Translations under genes and position numbers: made by a program | Source: Blattamonas nauphoetae | Taxonomy: Eukaryota > Preaxostyla > Oxymonadida | Assembly (NCBI GenBank): GCA_033064195.1 | Contig: JARBJD010000420.1 | Span: 1 to 55,976 of the forward strand | Reading direction: 5' to 3' | Length of the DNA: 55,976 bases | Shown: piece after piece, positions 31,247-41,558 of the stretch | Layout: the number at the start of each line of letters is the position of its first letter | How positions within the stretch are numbered: position 1 is the first letter of the stretch | The notes under the pieces: generated by a model | Seen by the model: the letters and a program-made list of their open reading frames with translations, nothing else | The model's database searches: none | What the model was told of the DNA's origin: nothing

Positions 31247-32990
31247 TCAGATCTTCGAGTAGAGTGTCGAGAGCCGCCATCTGGGTGTATTCCCCAATTC
31301 CATCTGCTTGCAGTTCAGTTGACCAAGAAGAGTTGACCAAGGTTGGCCCTTCCACGAAGGGGTGATCAGAACAGACCGTCGAGGCCTCTGAGTGAGCAGC
31401 TTCCTCACTACCTTCACGATCAGGGAGAATGGGGGGTGAATCAGAAGATCTGTCATCTCTGACCAATTTAGGAACATCACCCCCTTCCAGCTCCTGCGTC
31501 TTCCTCGGAGAGAGAGAAGAACGCTTCGCATTGTCTGTTCTTGGCGCTCGCGAACATGTCCGTCCGTGGAACGAAGTTCCATTCGACTCGGAGTTTTTCC
31601 ATTGCTTGTGGGAGAAGATGATATTCGCCATGAGGCGGGAGGCGAGATAGCGCGTCCGAGATCCCGTTCGCTTTGCCTGGGAGATGATGGATTGAAGAGA
31701 GGCGGAAATTGAGGCGTTTGAATGTTTCCAGTACAGTTCTGGTAATGTGTAGGAGTGGCTGGCCGGCTCGTTGTCTTCGAAGATTGTGGACTGTCGCGGT
31801 GTTGTCCGAGAGGAAGGAGACGGATTCGACTTGGGCTGACCTGAGATGAGGAGTCGCTGCGAGGAGGGCCTGACGAACAGCGGCTGTCTCTTTCCAGTTG
31901 CTTGTCTGGCTGCGATCCTTGTCGCCCCAGAGACCGTGGAAGTAGACAGTTGAGCCATTCATCTGGAGAATCGCGCCCCAGCCCGTGGGACTGGCGTCCG
32001 TTGTAATCAGGGCTTGTGCTTCGGTTGGTCTGAAGGAGAGCGGTAGGTTGTGTTTCAGTCTCCGTTTCCAGAATTGCGTCTCTCCCAAGAGTTGGGGATT
32101 CAGTTGAACTCGTCCCCTCCAACCGTACCTCCTGACCGCAGTCGAGAGAAAGGAGTGGTGCCGTCTGAGATACAGGCTCGCCTCCGGAATTGAGATCCGC
32201 AAGAAGTTGAGGGAGCCGATTAAGCCCGCAAGGCGTTTGACTGGGGTCTCCTCTCTGTTCAGGCACAGCTTCGTGTGCGACTTGAGGTTGCTGCGAATGT
32301 TTCTGCGTCTCGAATCTGTCAGTCTGACCGTCTGCGTTGAAGAGTTGATCGCCCAACCCAAGAATTCCACCTCTTGGCTGGGCTGGAGTCGGCATTTGCT
32401 CTCTGATATCACAAACCCAAGCTCGCGGAGTCTGCTGACTGCCCGTTCTGTCTTCGTGCTGGCCTCTTCCTTGGTATCGCTGATCAAAAGCAGGTCGTCC
32501 AAATAGAAGACGATTGAGATATTCAGCTCCGTTCGGAGCGCTTTGACTGCCAGCTTCATTGTATCTGAGAAGGTGTGAGGCGCTGTTGCCAGGCCGAAGG
32601 GGAGGGCGTTGAATTGGTATGTCTTGCCCTGGAAACTGGAAACAGAGGTACTTCCTTAGCGGTTCGGCGAGGTGTATGTGAAGATAGGCAGACTGGATGT
32701 CCACCGTTGTCAGCCAAGCTCCCTCCCTGATCAAGGGAAAGGCCGATTGCACACTCTCCATCTTGAAGTGTGTCGTCCGGATCTCCCGGTTTAGTCTGGA
32801 AGCATCGATGATCTTGCGATGCTTCCCTCCTTCTCTTCCGACCAAGAAGGTCGGAAGAATGAGACTGCCGCTGAGGGAGGTATCTCCGAAACCGCCCCGA
32901 TCTTCACCTCCTCTGCGAGTAGCTGAGCATAAACTTCCATCTGTTGAGGGCTGCCGCGGAATGGGAGGGCCGGTTTGAGTTGCCGGAGTC
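31247..32990 (-). CDS. DIRS reverse transcriptase and RNase H
   Basis: The RT fingers and palm are recognised by KHRKIIDASRLN, TTVDIQSAYLHI and the FYLDDLL active site. A thumb and connection follow, then RNase H with TTDASPTGWG. The domain order RT then RNase H, upstream of the recombinase, is that of DIRS. The region overlaps other frames and is treated as a fossil. Confidence 0.85.
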
Positions 32991-34312
32991 GGTCGGGCGA
33001 CTCCGGTTCCTTCCATTCCCAGCAGGCGCCAGATGCTATTAAAGTCTTCCCACCAATACTCTCCCACAGTGGGAGCCTGTCTGCCAGTCTCCCTGTTATC
33101 TTCGTGTCCGCGACTAGTTGCCCCCGAACCTGCCGTTCCTGTTGTTCGGGTTCCGTCCGTTGTATTTTCCGGGGGGACGGCGGAACCCCCTCTGGATGAG
33201 AAACTGGACCCAGTGTTCAGATGCGCGACAACTGTTGGGGCGACCATCTGTGTCGCATGATCCAGGTTCGTGGCAGCGAGTTGGAATGGTTGTGGAGGTG
33301 CTACGAGGAGATTTTCTGCCACCTCCGCCGGTCGTGGAATGTCCATTGCTGTAGCCATTGCTCTGAGGTCTGATTGGAATACATAGCGCGCGTGGTGGGA
33401 GCGGGAAGCTGCGTCTGCTGTGTTTAGCATCACGTCAAGGATCTTGGGGAGGATCGCCGAGTTTCCGAGTCTGGACACTGCTTGGTAGACATCACCCAAG
33501 AGAGCGACGGAAACAAGAGCTGACTGCGTTGCCATTTTCAATAAATGATCTTGTAGGCCATGTGGGTCTGTAACAGGTGAGATTGTAGCTGCAAATTGGG
33601 CTTGTACGCCGAGGATCGTCTGCCATCGTTGCGAATCCCTGAACAGCTCGTCACGCAGCTGCGGGGCCAAAATAACATTTGTCCAGTCTCCAGTGAATTT
33701 TGGGTGCCTTCTCTTTAACTTCTGTTTGAATAAACGAGCTGGGTCTGGGGACGGGTGATAATCTGAAGACGTGGTGTCGAAATCGTAATATGATGAGGAA
33801 TCCGATGGTATTGTGATTGTCGGTATTGGCTTGCTGCTTGCTTTCTCAGCCTTCTTTCTTCGTTTCGCTTCCGCGTTGAGCTGGGCGATGGCGAAATCTC
33901 GCGCTTTCGCCCTTCTTGTTTTCTTGCGTCTACTGCGCTCGCCCGAAGAATTGCCGCGAGAAGGTGATCGAATATGTTGCGGAGATGTCAGGTCTTCGAC
34001 AGATGACTCTGAAGATGAATCTGAAGACGAATCTGTGTCTGATTCTGATCGCGCTTCCGGGCGTTGCCGCTTCACCTTCTTGATTGGACTCAAAGGCTGC
34101 TGGAGGGGGGCAGCTGTCTGAGCCTGCTGAAGCGTCGGTGAGAGGACCAAAGCCGGTTGAGGTGGTTGAATGTCCTCTTTCCTGTCAGCGGAAACGATCG
34201 ATGGATGCGCCTCCACTAAGCCCGAATATATGAGATCGATCACGTCCCGAGGAATAGAAGGCAACGGGGCGGACGAAGAAGGTATTGAATTCTCAGAAGT
34301 GTTATCTGACAT
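32991..34312 (-). CDS. DIRS ORF1 (gag position)
   Basis: Begins MSDNTSENSIPSSSAP. A Ser/Glu/Asp- and Arg/Lys-rich N-terminal third is followed by a helical segment of about 200 residues. The position before RT and the composition suit a DIRS Gag-like protein; no zinc knuckle is seen. Confidence 0.6.
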
Positions 34313-34324
34313 AAGATCAATTTA

Positions 34325-34401
34325 GACCGAAGCCCATTACAGACCACATCTCGCTGGAAGGAACCGAGGTTTGGGATGCACCTACCGGAGGGGCGGTGCT
34401 T
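34325..34401 (-). repeat. DIRS right inverted terminal repeat
   Basis: Inverted partner of 29654..29709. The outer part (GATGCACCTACCGGAGG onward) is repeated as complement in the internal complementary region. Confidence 0.85.
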
Positions 34402-34915
34402 CTGTCAGCGAACAACAGGGTCGTCTGTTTGGGCAGGGAAGACGGATGGTTGGGAGGGAAGACGGATGGTTGGGAGGGAAGACGGATGGTTGGGAGGGAA
34501 GACGGATGGTTGGGAGGGAAGACGGACGGTTGGGAGGGAAGACGGATGGTTGGCATAAGCACAGCTCGAACACAGCCACGTGTGAACATGGAATCGCTCT
34601 TGTTTGGTGGGATGGGTTGCGCGACGAGTTGTTCGGACGATGGGAAGGGGCGTCCTGTGAGACTCGGAAGGTGAAGGAAGGATGGAAGGTGTGTCGGAAG
34701 AATAGGAGTTTGTGAGAGAGATTGGGAGTTTGTTTGTTTGGAAAGATGAAGGGACTCTTCTTCTTGTTTTGGAGTGTGTCAGACTTGATGAGGTGGCCCT
34801 TTGGCAGCCAGAAGACTCGATTTCGTTTCTCATCTTTGACAAGAACATTCTGTCCTGTTTCTGTAAAAATTTGAGAGAATGTCAATCATTCGGGTCGTCA
34901 CGGAAGGATCAAAGA
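34402..34915 (+). CDS. Host gene 3' block after DIRS insertion
   Basis: After a minisatellite, plus-strand coding resumes, ending with FVWKDEGTLLLVLECVRLDEVALWQPEDSIS-type sequence (about 34735..34800) and a stop at about 34916. It appears to be the tail of the interrupted propeller-like gene. The link is by order and strand only. Confidence 0.35.
34441..34553 (+). repeat. 20-bp minisatellite
   Basis: Unit GACGGATGGTTGGGAGGGAA repeated 5.7 times with one substitution (unit 5). It keeps no frame, because 20 is not a multiple of 3, so it is probably non-coding. It lies 40 bp outside the DIRS end. Confidence 0.95.
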
Positions 34916-35177
34916 TAAGACCCGGAAGTGCACATAGCGTTCACTTCTTTGGGAATGGAGAGTATGAAGCGAAAACTTACATCCTCGAATGGCTCAAACA
35001 CTTCGTCATTCATCGTTCTTTACAAACACAGAGTGTGATTCGATCCGTTCTTCGACGAGTCTTCCCTCTCTTCCATTTCACATTTCAGAACAGAAACACC
35101 ATTCGACTGTTTTTGTGTGTGAAGGGAATAATGAAGAGAGAACAGAATGAGGAAAGTGTGAAGTGGTGTGTTCTGCT
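34916..35177. other. Kinase 2 downstream region, paralogous to 14586..19229
   Basis: From about 35030 the sequence (ACAGAGTG.ATTCGATCC and on, through TCTTCCATTTCAC to ACTGTTTTTGTGTGTG) is the uninterrupted version of the kinase 1 flank. It serves as an empty-site control for two insertions there. Confidence 0.8.
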
Positions 35178-37340
35178 TTATTCATCCATCGCGACAGCAA
35201 TCCTTCCTCCAACCATCTGCGGCGAGGACACAACTGAAACTGACTCAATCTCAACTGCATTGTACAAGTTCCAGATCTTCACAGCGAATCGGAAGGGAAC
35301 TGGGATGTTCGTGAAGAAGACTGGCTGTGTTGTTCCATCTTGCGACAGTTTCAATGTTCGCTTTCCTTCTCGTCCATCTGCCTCCAACACCACTCGCTGT
35401 CCCGCTCTTCCGCCCAAACATGCTGATCGTCTGTTTGTCACTTTCTCGTTCTGTTTGGCAAATCGCAGATTTGGATACAATTCCCATCCTGCTCCTCCCT
35501 TCAGATCGGGAAAGTAGGTTGTGAGAGCCTTGTTACTCAGATAGGACGAGATGATCCCAACTCCGAAAGTGTCTCGGAGTTCTTTTCTGATTGTGAGTGA
35601 CAGACGAGCCACTTCTGCTTCAAATTCGAACGAGATGAGCGAAGCTTGAGAAGTCTCTGATTTTGTGAAGACATTTCCATACACTGTCCATTGTCTTCTG
35701 TCGAACAGTTCGATCGCTGCTGCTCCAATTTGAGATCGGATGACAGTTCCTTGTCTTGCTGCAGACGATGCGAGAGGTCCATTTGAACGAACTCCACTCG
35801 AATGAGGTGCTGGCTGAAGAGGAGGTTTGGTCTGGTTCGATTTTGACTCGGCCAACTCTCTTTCTAAACGAGCATTCTTCTCCTTCTCATTCTTCAACTC
35901 CATTTCCAGTTGATTGTTCTTCTCCTGTTCATGTTGGAGGAGCAGTTCTTGAGTCCTCTTGTGCTCATCCAATTCATCGCGTGTTGCTTCGAACTGCTTT
36001 CGAGTTGATTCGAGTTCTTGGGTCACAAAGCGAGAGAGTGGTGTTTCGGGACCCAACACACTCTGAAGACGATTCGTTCGAACAAGTTCCGCTGACGAGA
36101 TTCGGTGCGAAGGATTCTGAGAAAGCGAACGAAAAGTGGAAGAGAGAGAAAGAAGGAAAGAGAGAAAGACAGACTTTGCTCAGAAGAAGAGAGAGAAGAG
36201 TCTGAACTTCTCCCACAATCCCAACCGAAACACAAATCGATCCAATCTCAAATCCCAAAACTGATTGTTGAATCTCAACCGCATTCTCTCCAACAATCCA
36301 CCATCGACTTGTCAACATTTCCAAAAGAAGCTGCCCAAATGCCCACATGTCCCCCGCTGACGACCCAATCTCACGGTCTCTTCCCACTGTCCGAGAGAAC
36401 AATTCTGGCGCCCAAAACTGCATCGTTCCACATTCCGCCGAGTTGTTTGTTTTCAGCGTCTGAGTCCCCACAACTCCTCCAAAATCTCCTGAAACATCAC
36501 AAACAACAAATATCACAATCAAACAGCGAAACAGCAGAGAACCAAGAAATCATGAGGAAAGGGAAGAATGAGGAAGAAAAAGGATGAAAAAGGAAGAAAT
36601 CGAGAGAGAACAACAAACCAAGTTTCGCTGTCCCATCTGACCCAATCAGAACATTCGACCCCTTCAGATCTCCATAGATCTCTCCACGCGAATGCAGAAA
36701 CGCAAGTCCATCCAGAACATCTCGCATCACTCGATACACCCGCTGAAACACAACAACCCAAAAACAACAATCACAAAAACAACAAATAGAGAAAAACAAC
36801 AAATATCAACAAATTGAAAATGTTGATAATGTTCCAAAACATAAATGAAAAAGAAAAAAGAGAAGCACACACCACAACATCCATCTTCCCTCCAACTTTC
36901 GCAACTTCCGAAATCTCAAATGAAAGCGAGTGAGAACACAGTTCCAGAACAACAAAATGCGCATTGTCTCCTTCAATCGCCTCCACAAACCCAACCACAT
37001 TCCGATGTTGGTTCTCAGATAGTTTCCTGATTTCGTGTTCATTCTTCGCGAAATCTGATTCCGTCGAGAATGTCAGGATCTTCATCGCAAATCGTTCCCC
37101 TGTCGGTGTTTTCGATACTTCGTGCACTGATCCAAAGCTTCCCTGACCCAATGTTCGGATGAACTTGTCTGACATGGAGAAAAAAGAGGTTAAGAATGAC
37201 AGATTGGAACAGATTGTTCACAACAACAAATGACAGTTCTTTTGAATGACCAGAAATTCAGAATAAAGAATCACACATGGTTCGGGGACCTTGACTTCAA
37301 ATCGTTTTTTCGCTTTTGGTTTTGGATGAACTGTTGTCAT
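35178..37340 (-). CDS. Protein kinase with coiled coil and SPRY-like tail (kinase 2)
   Basis: Five predicted exons: 37277..37340, 36873..37168, 36619..36742, 36175..36488 and 35178..36116. The protein starts MTTVHPKPKAKKRFEVKVPEPY. It shows LGQGSFGSV (glycine loop), AMKIL (Lys), an αC Glu in NEHEIRKL, YGDLKGSN (catalytic Asp), DFG formed exactly across intron 3, WAPEL and KNPSHRISS. A heptad coiled coil (about 36050..35850) and the SPRY-like tail follow. All expected catalytic residues are present and no stop interrupts it, so it is likely active, though the substrate is unknown. Exon 2 is 296 nt in both kinases and all four intron positions agree, so kinase 1 is a paralogue. Confidence 0.87.
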
Positions 37341-37595
37341 TTCCGAATCGTGGTTTGATCCCTCTTTTCTCACAATTCGGAGAATCTTACGGATTGAATG
37401 AAAAAACCTGTGTCACCGAAATATAATACAGACACTTTTCCATTCATTTTCACATTGTATTGTCAGTAGATTCTGAGTGAAGTGACACCACTGATGCGAT
37501 TCTCAACTCTCCCAAAAGAAGACTCAATATCGCTCCTCTCTTGTGACAGCTCGGCTAGTGTCATCACCATTTGCTGGCGAAGATAACAGGTTCGA
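37341..37595. other. Intergenic, kinase 2 upstream region
   Basis: No gene is seen. It separates the kinase start from the 3' end of the next minus-strand gene. Confidence 0.4.
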
Positions 37596-39847
37596 TCAAA
37601 TTCTCGCTGATGGATTCCTTTTCTCATTTTCCAGTCGTTCAAGTGTTTTCTTGACATGTTGGTGCATGTGAGGGAAGTGTTCAGGAAGAAACTCCCACAG
37701 TGCAACCATCAGTTGCTGGCATTCCTTTCCTTTCCTCAATTTAACGTCGACTGATCTGCCAGAATTGACATACACTTGGAATGTGTTGAAGTCCACGAAG
37801 CAGATGATCGAGCACACATGCTGCATCGCCAGCAGAATGTCATCTTCTCTCGCATCAATCTCTCCTGCGCAAATACTCAGCTCACAAACAGAGTGGATGC
37901 ATTGTCGGATCAGTTGTCTCGGAGCGAGAGTCATCGTGAGTGGACCGAAAAAGTCGAACAGCGCCCACGCTTGCTTGCGAAGTTGTTTTCTTCGTCTGAC
38001 ACTGTGTTTGGATTGCTTGTCATCGTCCGCCAGAATCTCGTTCAGGTCGTTGATGTGTGCCGTCGTCTCGCTGAGTGATCCAAAAGATGTCGCTTCTGCT
38101 TCTCCGCACCGCTTCACGCGTTCCAAAACACTTTCTGCTTTCGCCATCAAAAAAAGGCACAATTTGTGGAAGCGGGGAATCACAGTTCCACAGTGCGTGA
38201 GCATGCCCGACTCAGCCATCAGCGACGGATGCACAGTTGGGAGTCCTCGTCCGATTCTCTCCCGCAACTCTCCAATGTGCTCCAACGCAAGCATCATCTC
38301 ATCTGCCCCAAACACACATCCGAGCCAAGCAGCAACCGCGACGGTTCCTCAAACTCAAGAGTAGTGCATGGCGAGTTGCTCTCGCTTCTGAGCAACCATC
38401 CCTTCTGCCCGTTCCGCCTCTCGACCCACTTCCCCCACCCACCTCTCAACCTCCGAACCCAAATCTGCAGCGAACCTGCTCATTTCACGTTGTCCCCTCG
38501 CTGACAATGACATCCCAGTTCCACATGGCGTGGGAGGCGATGGGTGGTGATTGTGAGCTGGATTGTGGGTGTCCTTCCGATGTTGGCGGAATCTCCGATA
38601 ATATGGAAGGGAGCCCAAGTTGGAAGAGTCCTCGATGGGTTCATCGAATCGTTCAAAAGGAACGAGAAGACGTCGGGGAGGGCTGAGGGGAGTGTGGTTC
38701 AGCTGATACGGGTGAGGAATCCGCTGCCTGTTGGTGACTGTGATCGTCGTCGAGTGCCGCCTCTCTCGCTGCATCCTCCCCAACCTGTCGGTCACAACTC
38801 GTTCCCGAAGAGTCGGCTGCTGCCCTCGCTGCATGCGCGTGCCGTGTCCAACGAGAGTAGGTTGTACCATCGACACGTTCAGCACGACCAGCGACGCGTG
38901 GCAGTTCGACACTTCCACGTTTGGCATTGTCTTCGTCGGCGACGCGAACTTCATCCCGTGTCCAATCAGCTGTGTGTCTGATTCTGGCTCATCTCGTTCG
39001 TCGTCTCTTTCCGAGAGCGTCTTCCGAGTGCACACGAATGTTGGCGAGGTGTCGGCAATTCGGTTCATCAATCTGAGTTCCATCTCGCTCTTTTCCGAGT
39101 CCCACACGAGTCCATCCATGTGTCCTCGCACTTGCAATCGCCCCACCACTTCTCTCATCATCCTCCCGTGCTTGCCGTGCCGTGGGGTGAGGCTGGCGAT
39201 GCTGGTTGTCGAGGATGAGGCGTCGCACGATGCCCATCGCCAGCTTCCCAGCATCCAAAACTCCCTTCAACCAGTCCAACTGCCACTTTCACATCGTCGA
39301 CGCTGCTCCCGCTTCCATCCAGCCAGGAGACGCACGACGCAGACCATTGCCCAGCGACAGACCGCGCGACTGGTCTTTCCGACATCGCACACTCATTCCG
39401 CGTGGAGAGAGTGTGGCGATTCTCCAAGTTCAGAGAGGCGCTGTTTGGGTTCGCCTGACTCGCTGCATCCGACGTCGTTCCGATTCCTTTGATTGAGCCA
39501 GCGTGGCAACACTGCAGTGCAAAGCAAGTGGCGAGCATGTCGGCAGAGTTGGGTTGGTGATTGGCGACAAGGAATGCCTTGTGCAGCATCTCCAGAGGGT
39601 CGAGGGCTTCGGTGAGGACTTGTTCAGCGCAGTTCGGGCGAGAAGGGAGTGGGATCACGTTGTGAACGGCGATGTGGCTGAGGGCGTTCATTCGGACAAT
39701 AATCCGCTCGGCGAATGGCCAGACGATGCCCACAGAAATCAAAATGTCTGATCCAACTTCGAAAAGGAAGATGAGTGTGTGTGTCGAGGGAGGTGGAGAT
39801 GGTTGGAGTGGGAGATCGGAAGGAGGATGAACTTTTGTGAATGACAT
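37596..39847 (-). CDS. Unrecognised host gene region, three coding blocks
   Basis: Minus-strand blocks: 39847..about 39190 beginning MSFTKVHPPSDLPLQ, about 39230..38355, and 38297..37596. The last is the clearest: a helical, charged protein of 234 residues from MMLALEHIGELRERIG, with LRKQAWALFDFFGPLTMTLAPR and a basic C-terminus. Blocks 2 and 3 share a frame separated by two stops; blocks 1 and 2 are in different frames. One interrupted gene or two genes are both possible. A plus-strand open frame at 38731..39492 competes with block 2 but is judged a shadow. No family is recognised. Confidence 0.4.
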
Positions 39848-39967
39848 GTCAAAAGAAGAGAGTGGTGTTGCAATTGTCAGAAAATGAAGAAAAGGCGCGT
39901 GAAATGGTTGATTGTGGTTTGCGAAGGGTTTTGTCTGGTTCGACTCATCGCTTGTTCTCATCTGAGT

Positions 39968-41051
39968 CTAATAGTGTTTCTCGACGTTTATTCCAAGCAT
40001 AGTGCTCCATCCAATCGAAAAAGGAGCAAAGAAAGAGAACACCAAATTCCTTTGGCAGAGGTTGTTTGGGAGTCTTTGTTCAGACACATCTTCCAACCCT
40101 TCCATCCTCAACGAGCGAAGAAGTATCGTCCCTGACCGACGGATGTTTTCGGCTTGTTTGTTCCATTTACAACGTGCATCGTCGAGAAATTGGAGATTGA
40201 ACCTCATGTCGGCATCATCGTCGAAGAACGTGAGGCAACTGGGGATCGTGAGAATGATTGGCATATCAAGAACGAAATCCAAAGTTGGTTGATAATAAGG
40301 TGATATTTGGAGGAGTCGGTAAAGAACGCGCACAAAATAATACAACGTGTGCCAAATCTCGATCGAGTAGTGGTGTTCGCAAAGGTGGAGAATGTAGCCT
40401 TTTGATGGAACGAGAACGTGATTGTGCACTGTTTGAAACACTTTCTGCTGTTCGCGATTCGGTTCAATTTTGAGTAAAGCGAGTTCTTCCTGAGTGGCGA
40501 GATCGAGTGATGATGCGATGAGGTTAAGGAGAGAGGCGTTCATACGGAGTGTTTCTCTCACTACGGAAGATTGTGGGTTCAGAGAGATGATGATTTGAGG
40601 GATCAGTTGTGCTTCGATGAGTTCCAGTCGGAATTGTGGTGAACTGAGATCGAGCAAACGAACGAGCATGCACATGGAAGAATTGATGATGGCTGGTCTG
40701 GAGGAAGAAAGAAGTACATTGATCGATGTTACAAAGTCTGTCAAAGAGCCATTTGATGACGATGGCGTCAGGTTCAGAAAGAATGCTTCGGCTTCGTTTG
40801 AACCGGATGGTCTGATCCGATCAAGAAGAAGTAGAGCTTTATCCTCCAAAAAAGCATTGAATGGATGTCCGTTCCTGATCCGAGCCACCAACGATTCGAA
40901 GCTTGTTGATTGGTTGGTAGAATGAGGGCATTGAGAATGATTCCAGTTCAAGAATGCTGAATCGTCTACGCATAATGAATGGTGAAAATCGGACATACCA
41001 TCATCGGAATGTTCTAATAAAACTCGTGAGTTAGAGACACGGGTTCTCATT
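39968..41051 (-). CDS. ARM-like protein of a large lineage-specific family
   Basis: About 360 residues with repeated helical segments: SAFLNWNHSQ, ALLLLDRIRPS, LTDFVTSINVLLSSSRPAI, LELIEAQLIPQIIISLNPQS, then VLVPSKGYILHLCEHHYSI, ISPYYQPTLDFVLDMPIILTIPSCLTFF and LLRSLRMEGLEDV. This order matches, from memory, a very large family of oxymonad (Blattamonas) hypothetical proteins; function is unknown. The ATG at 41051 (MRTRVSN) is preferred. The open frame continues 37 codons further upstream only because it runs into a foldback element. It is intronless and ends in TAG. Confidence 0.65.
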
Positions 41052-41076
41052 ACGTAAATCGATTGAATGAGGAATA

Positions 41077-41431
41077 CAGGGTGATTCAGAAGTAATGGTC
41101 TTTCATGGGGCGGATCAACTTCGGACGAAAATCCATATGAAGCATCAATAATCTTTCTCATCTTCGGAAGGCTTAGGCTTTTAGTTTTTAATCATTTCAT
41201 GTCTACCAGGTTGATAATTATGTTCAGCTGACAGAGAAAAGGAGGTGGACCGAAAAGACTTTTCACTGTTTCATTGCATCCACGGACTGATAATCAGCCT
41301 GGTAGACATGAAATGATTAAAAACTAAAAGCCGAAGCCTTACGAAGATGCGAATGATTATTGATGCTACTTATGGATTTTCGTCCGGAGTTGATCCGCCC
41401 CATGAAAGACCATTACTTCTGAATCACCCTG
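41077..41431. mobile_element. Foldback / mariner-like MITE
   Basis: This is a 355-bp near-palindrome flanked by TA (41075..41076 and 41432..41433). The arms of about 140 bp begin CAGGGTGATTCAGAAGTAATGG and are mirrored at 41298..41431, with a spacer of about 80 bp. CAGGGTG ends and TA fit the Tc1/mariner superfamily. It abuts the ARM-like gene and supplies a spurious N-terminal extension to it. Confidence 0.75.
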
Positions 41432-41558
41432 TAGAGTATGGGTTTAAAGACGATCCATGAGAAATTGAGATCCAAGTCCTCGTGAGTATGTACAGTGTGT
41501 GGGTTCGAGATTTCTGTTGTGAATTGTGATTTGAAGTCAAGAAGGATCGGAACGAACA

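Larger units (their letters stand above)
29654..34401 (-). mobile_element. DIRS-1-like tyrosine-recombinase retroelement
   Basis: This is a 4.75-kb fossil element on the minus strand with DIRS architecture. It has inverted terminal repeats, an internal complementary region made of the two outer ends joined head to head, a gag-position ORF, reverse transcriptase with RNase H, and a tyrosine recombinase instead of a DDE integrase. There is no target duplication, as expected for DIRS. Coding parts lie in overlapping frames, and it looks close to whole, with perhaps one or two breaks. The near-match of its ends suggests a fairly young copy. It interrupts host sequence. Confidence 0.88.

Noticed and set aside
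34376-34589. Proteins made of GWEGR or PSVFPPN repeats
   Set aside because: They are readings of a 20-bp minisatellite plus the DIRS end; the unit length does not preserve a frame.
38731-39492. 253-codon plus-strand frame
   Set aside because: It overlaps minus-strand blocks that start with a good ATG context and are contiguous with clear minus-strand coding at 37596..38297; judged a shadow, with some doubt.
41052-41161. N-terminal extension of the ARM-like protein (MRKIIDASYG...)
   Set aside because: It lies mainly within one arm of a TA-flanked foldback element; the in-frame ATG at 41051 is preferred.
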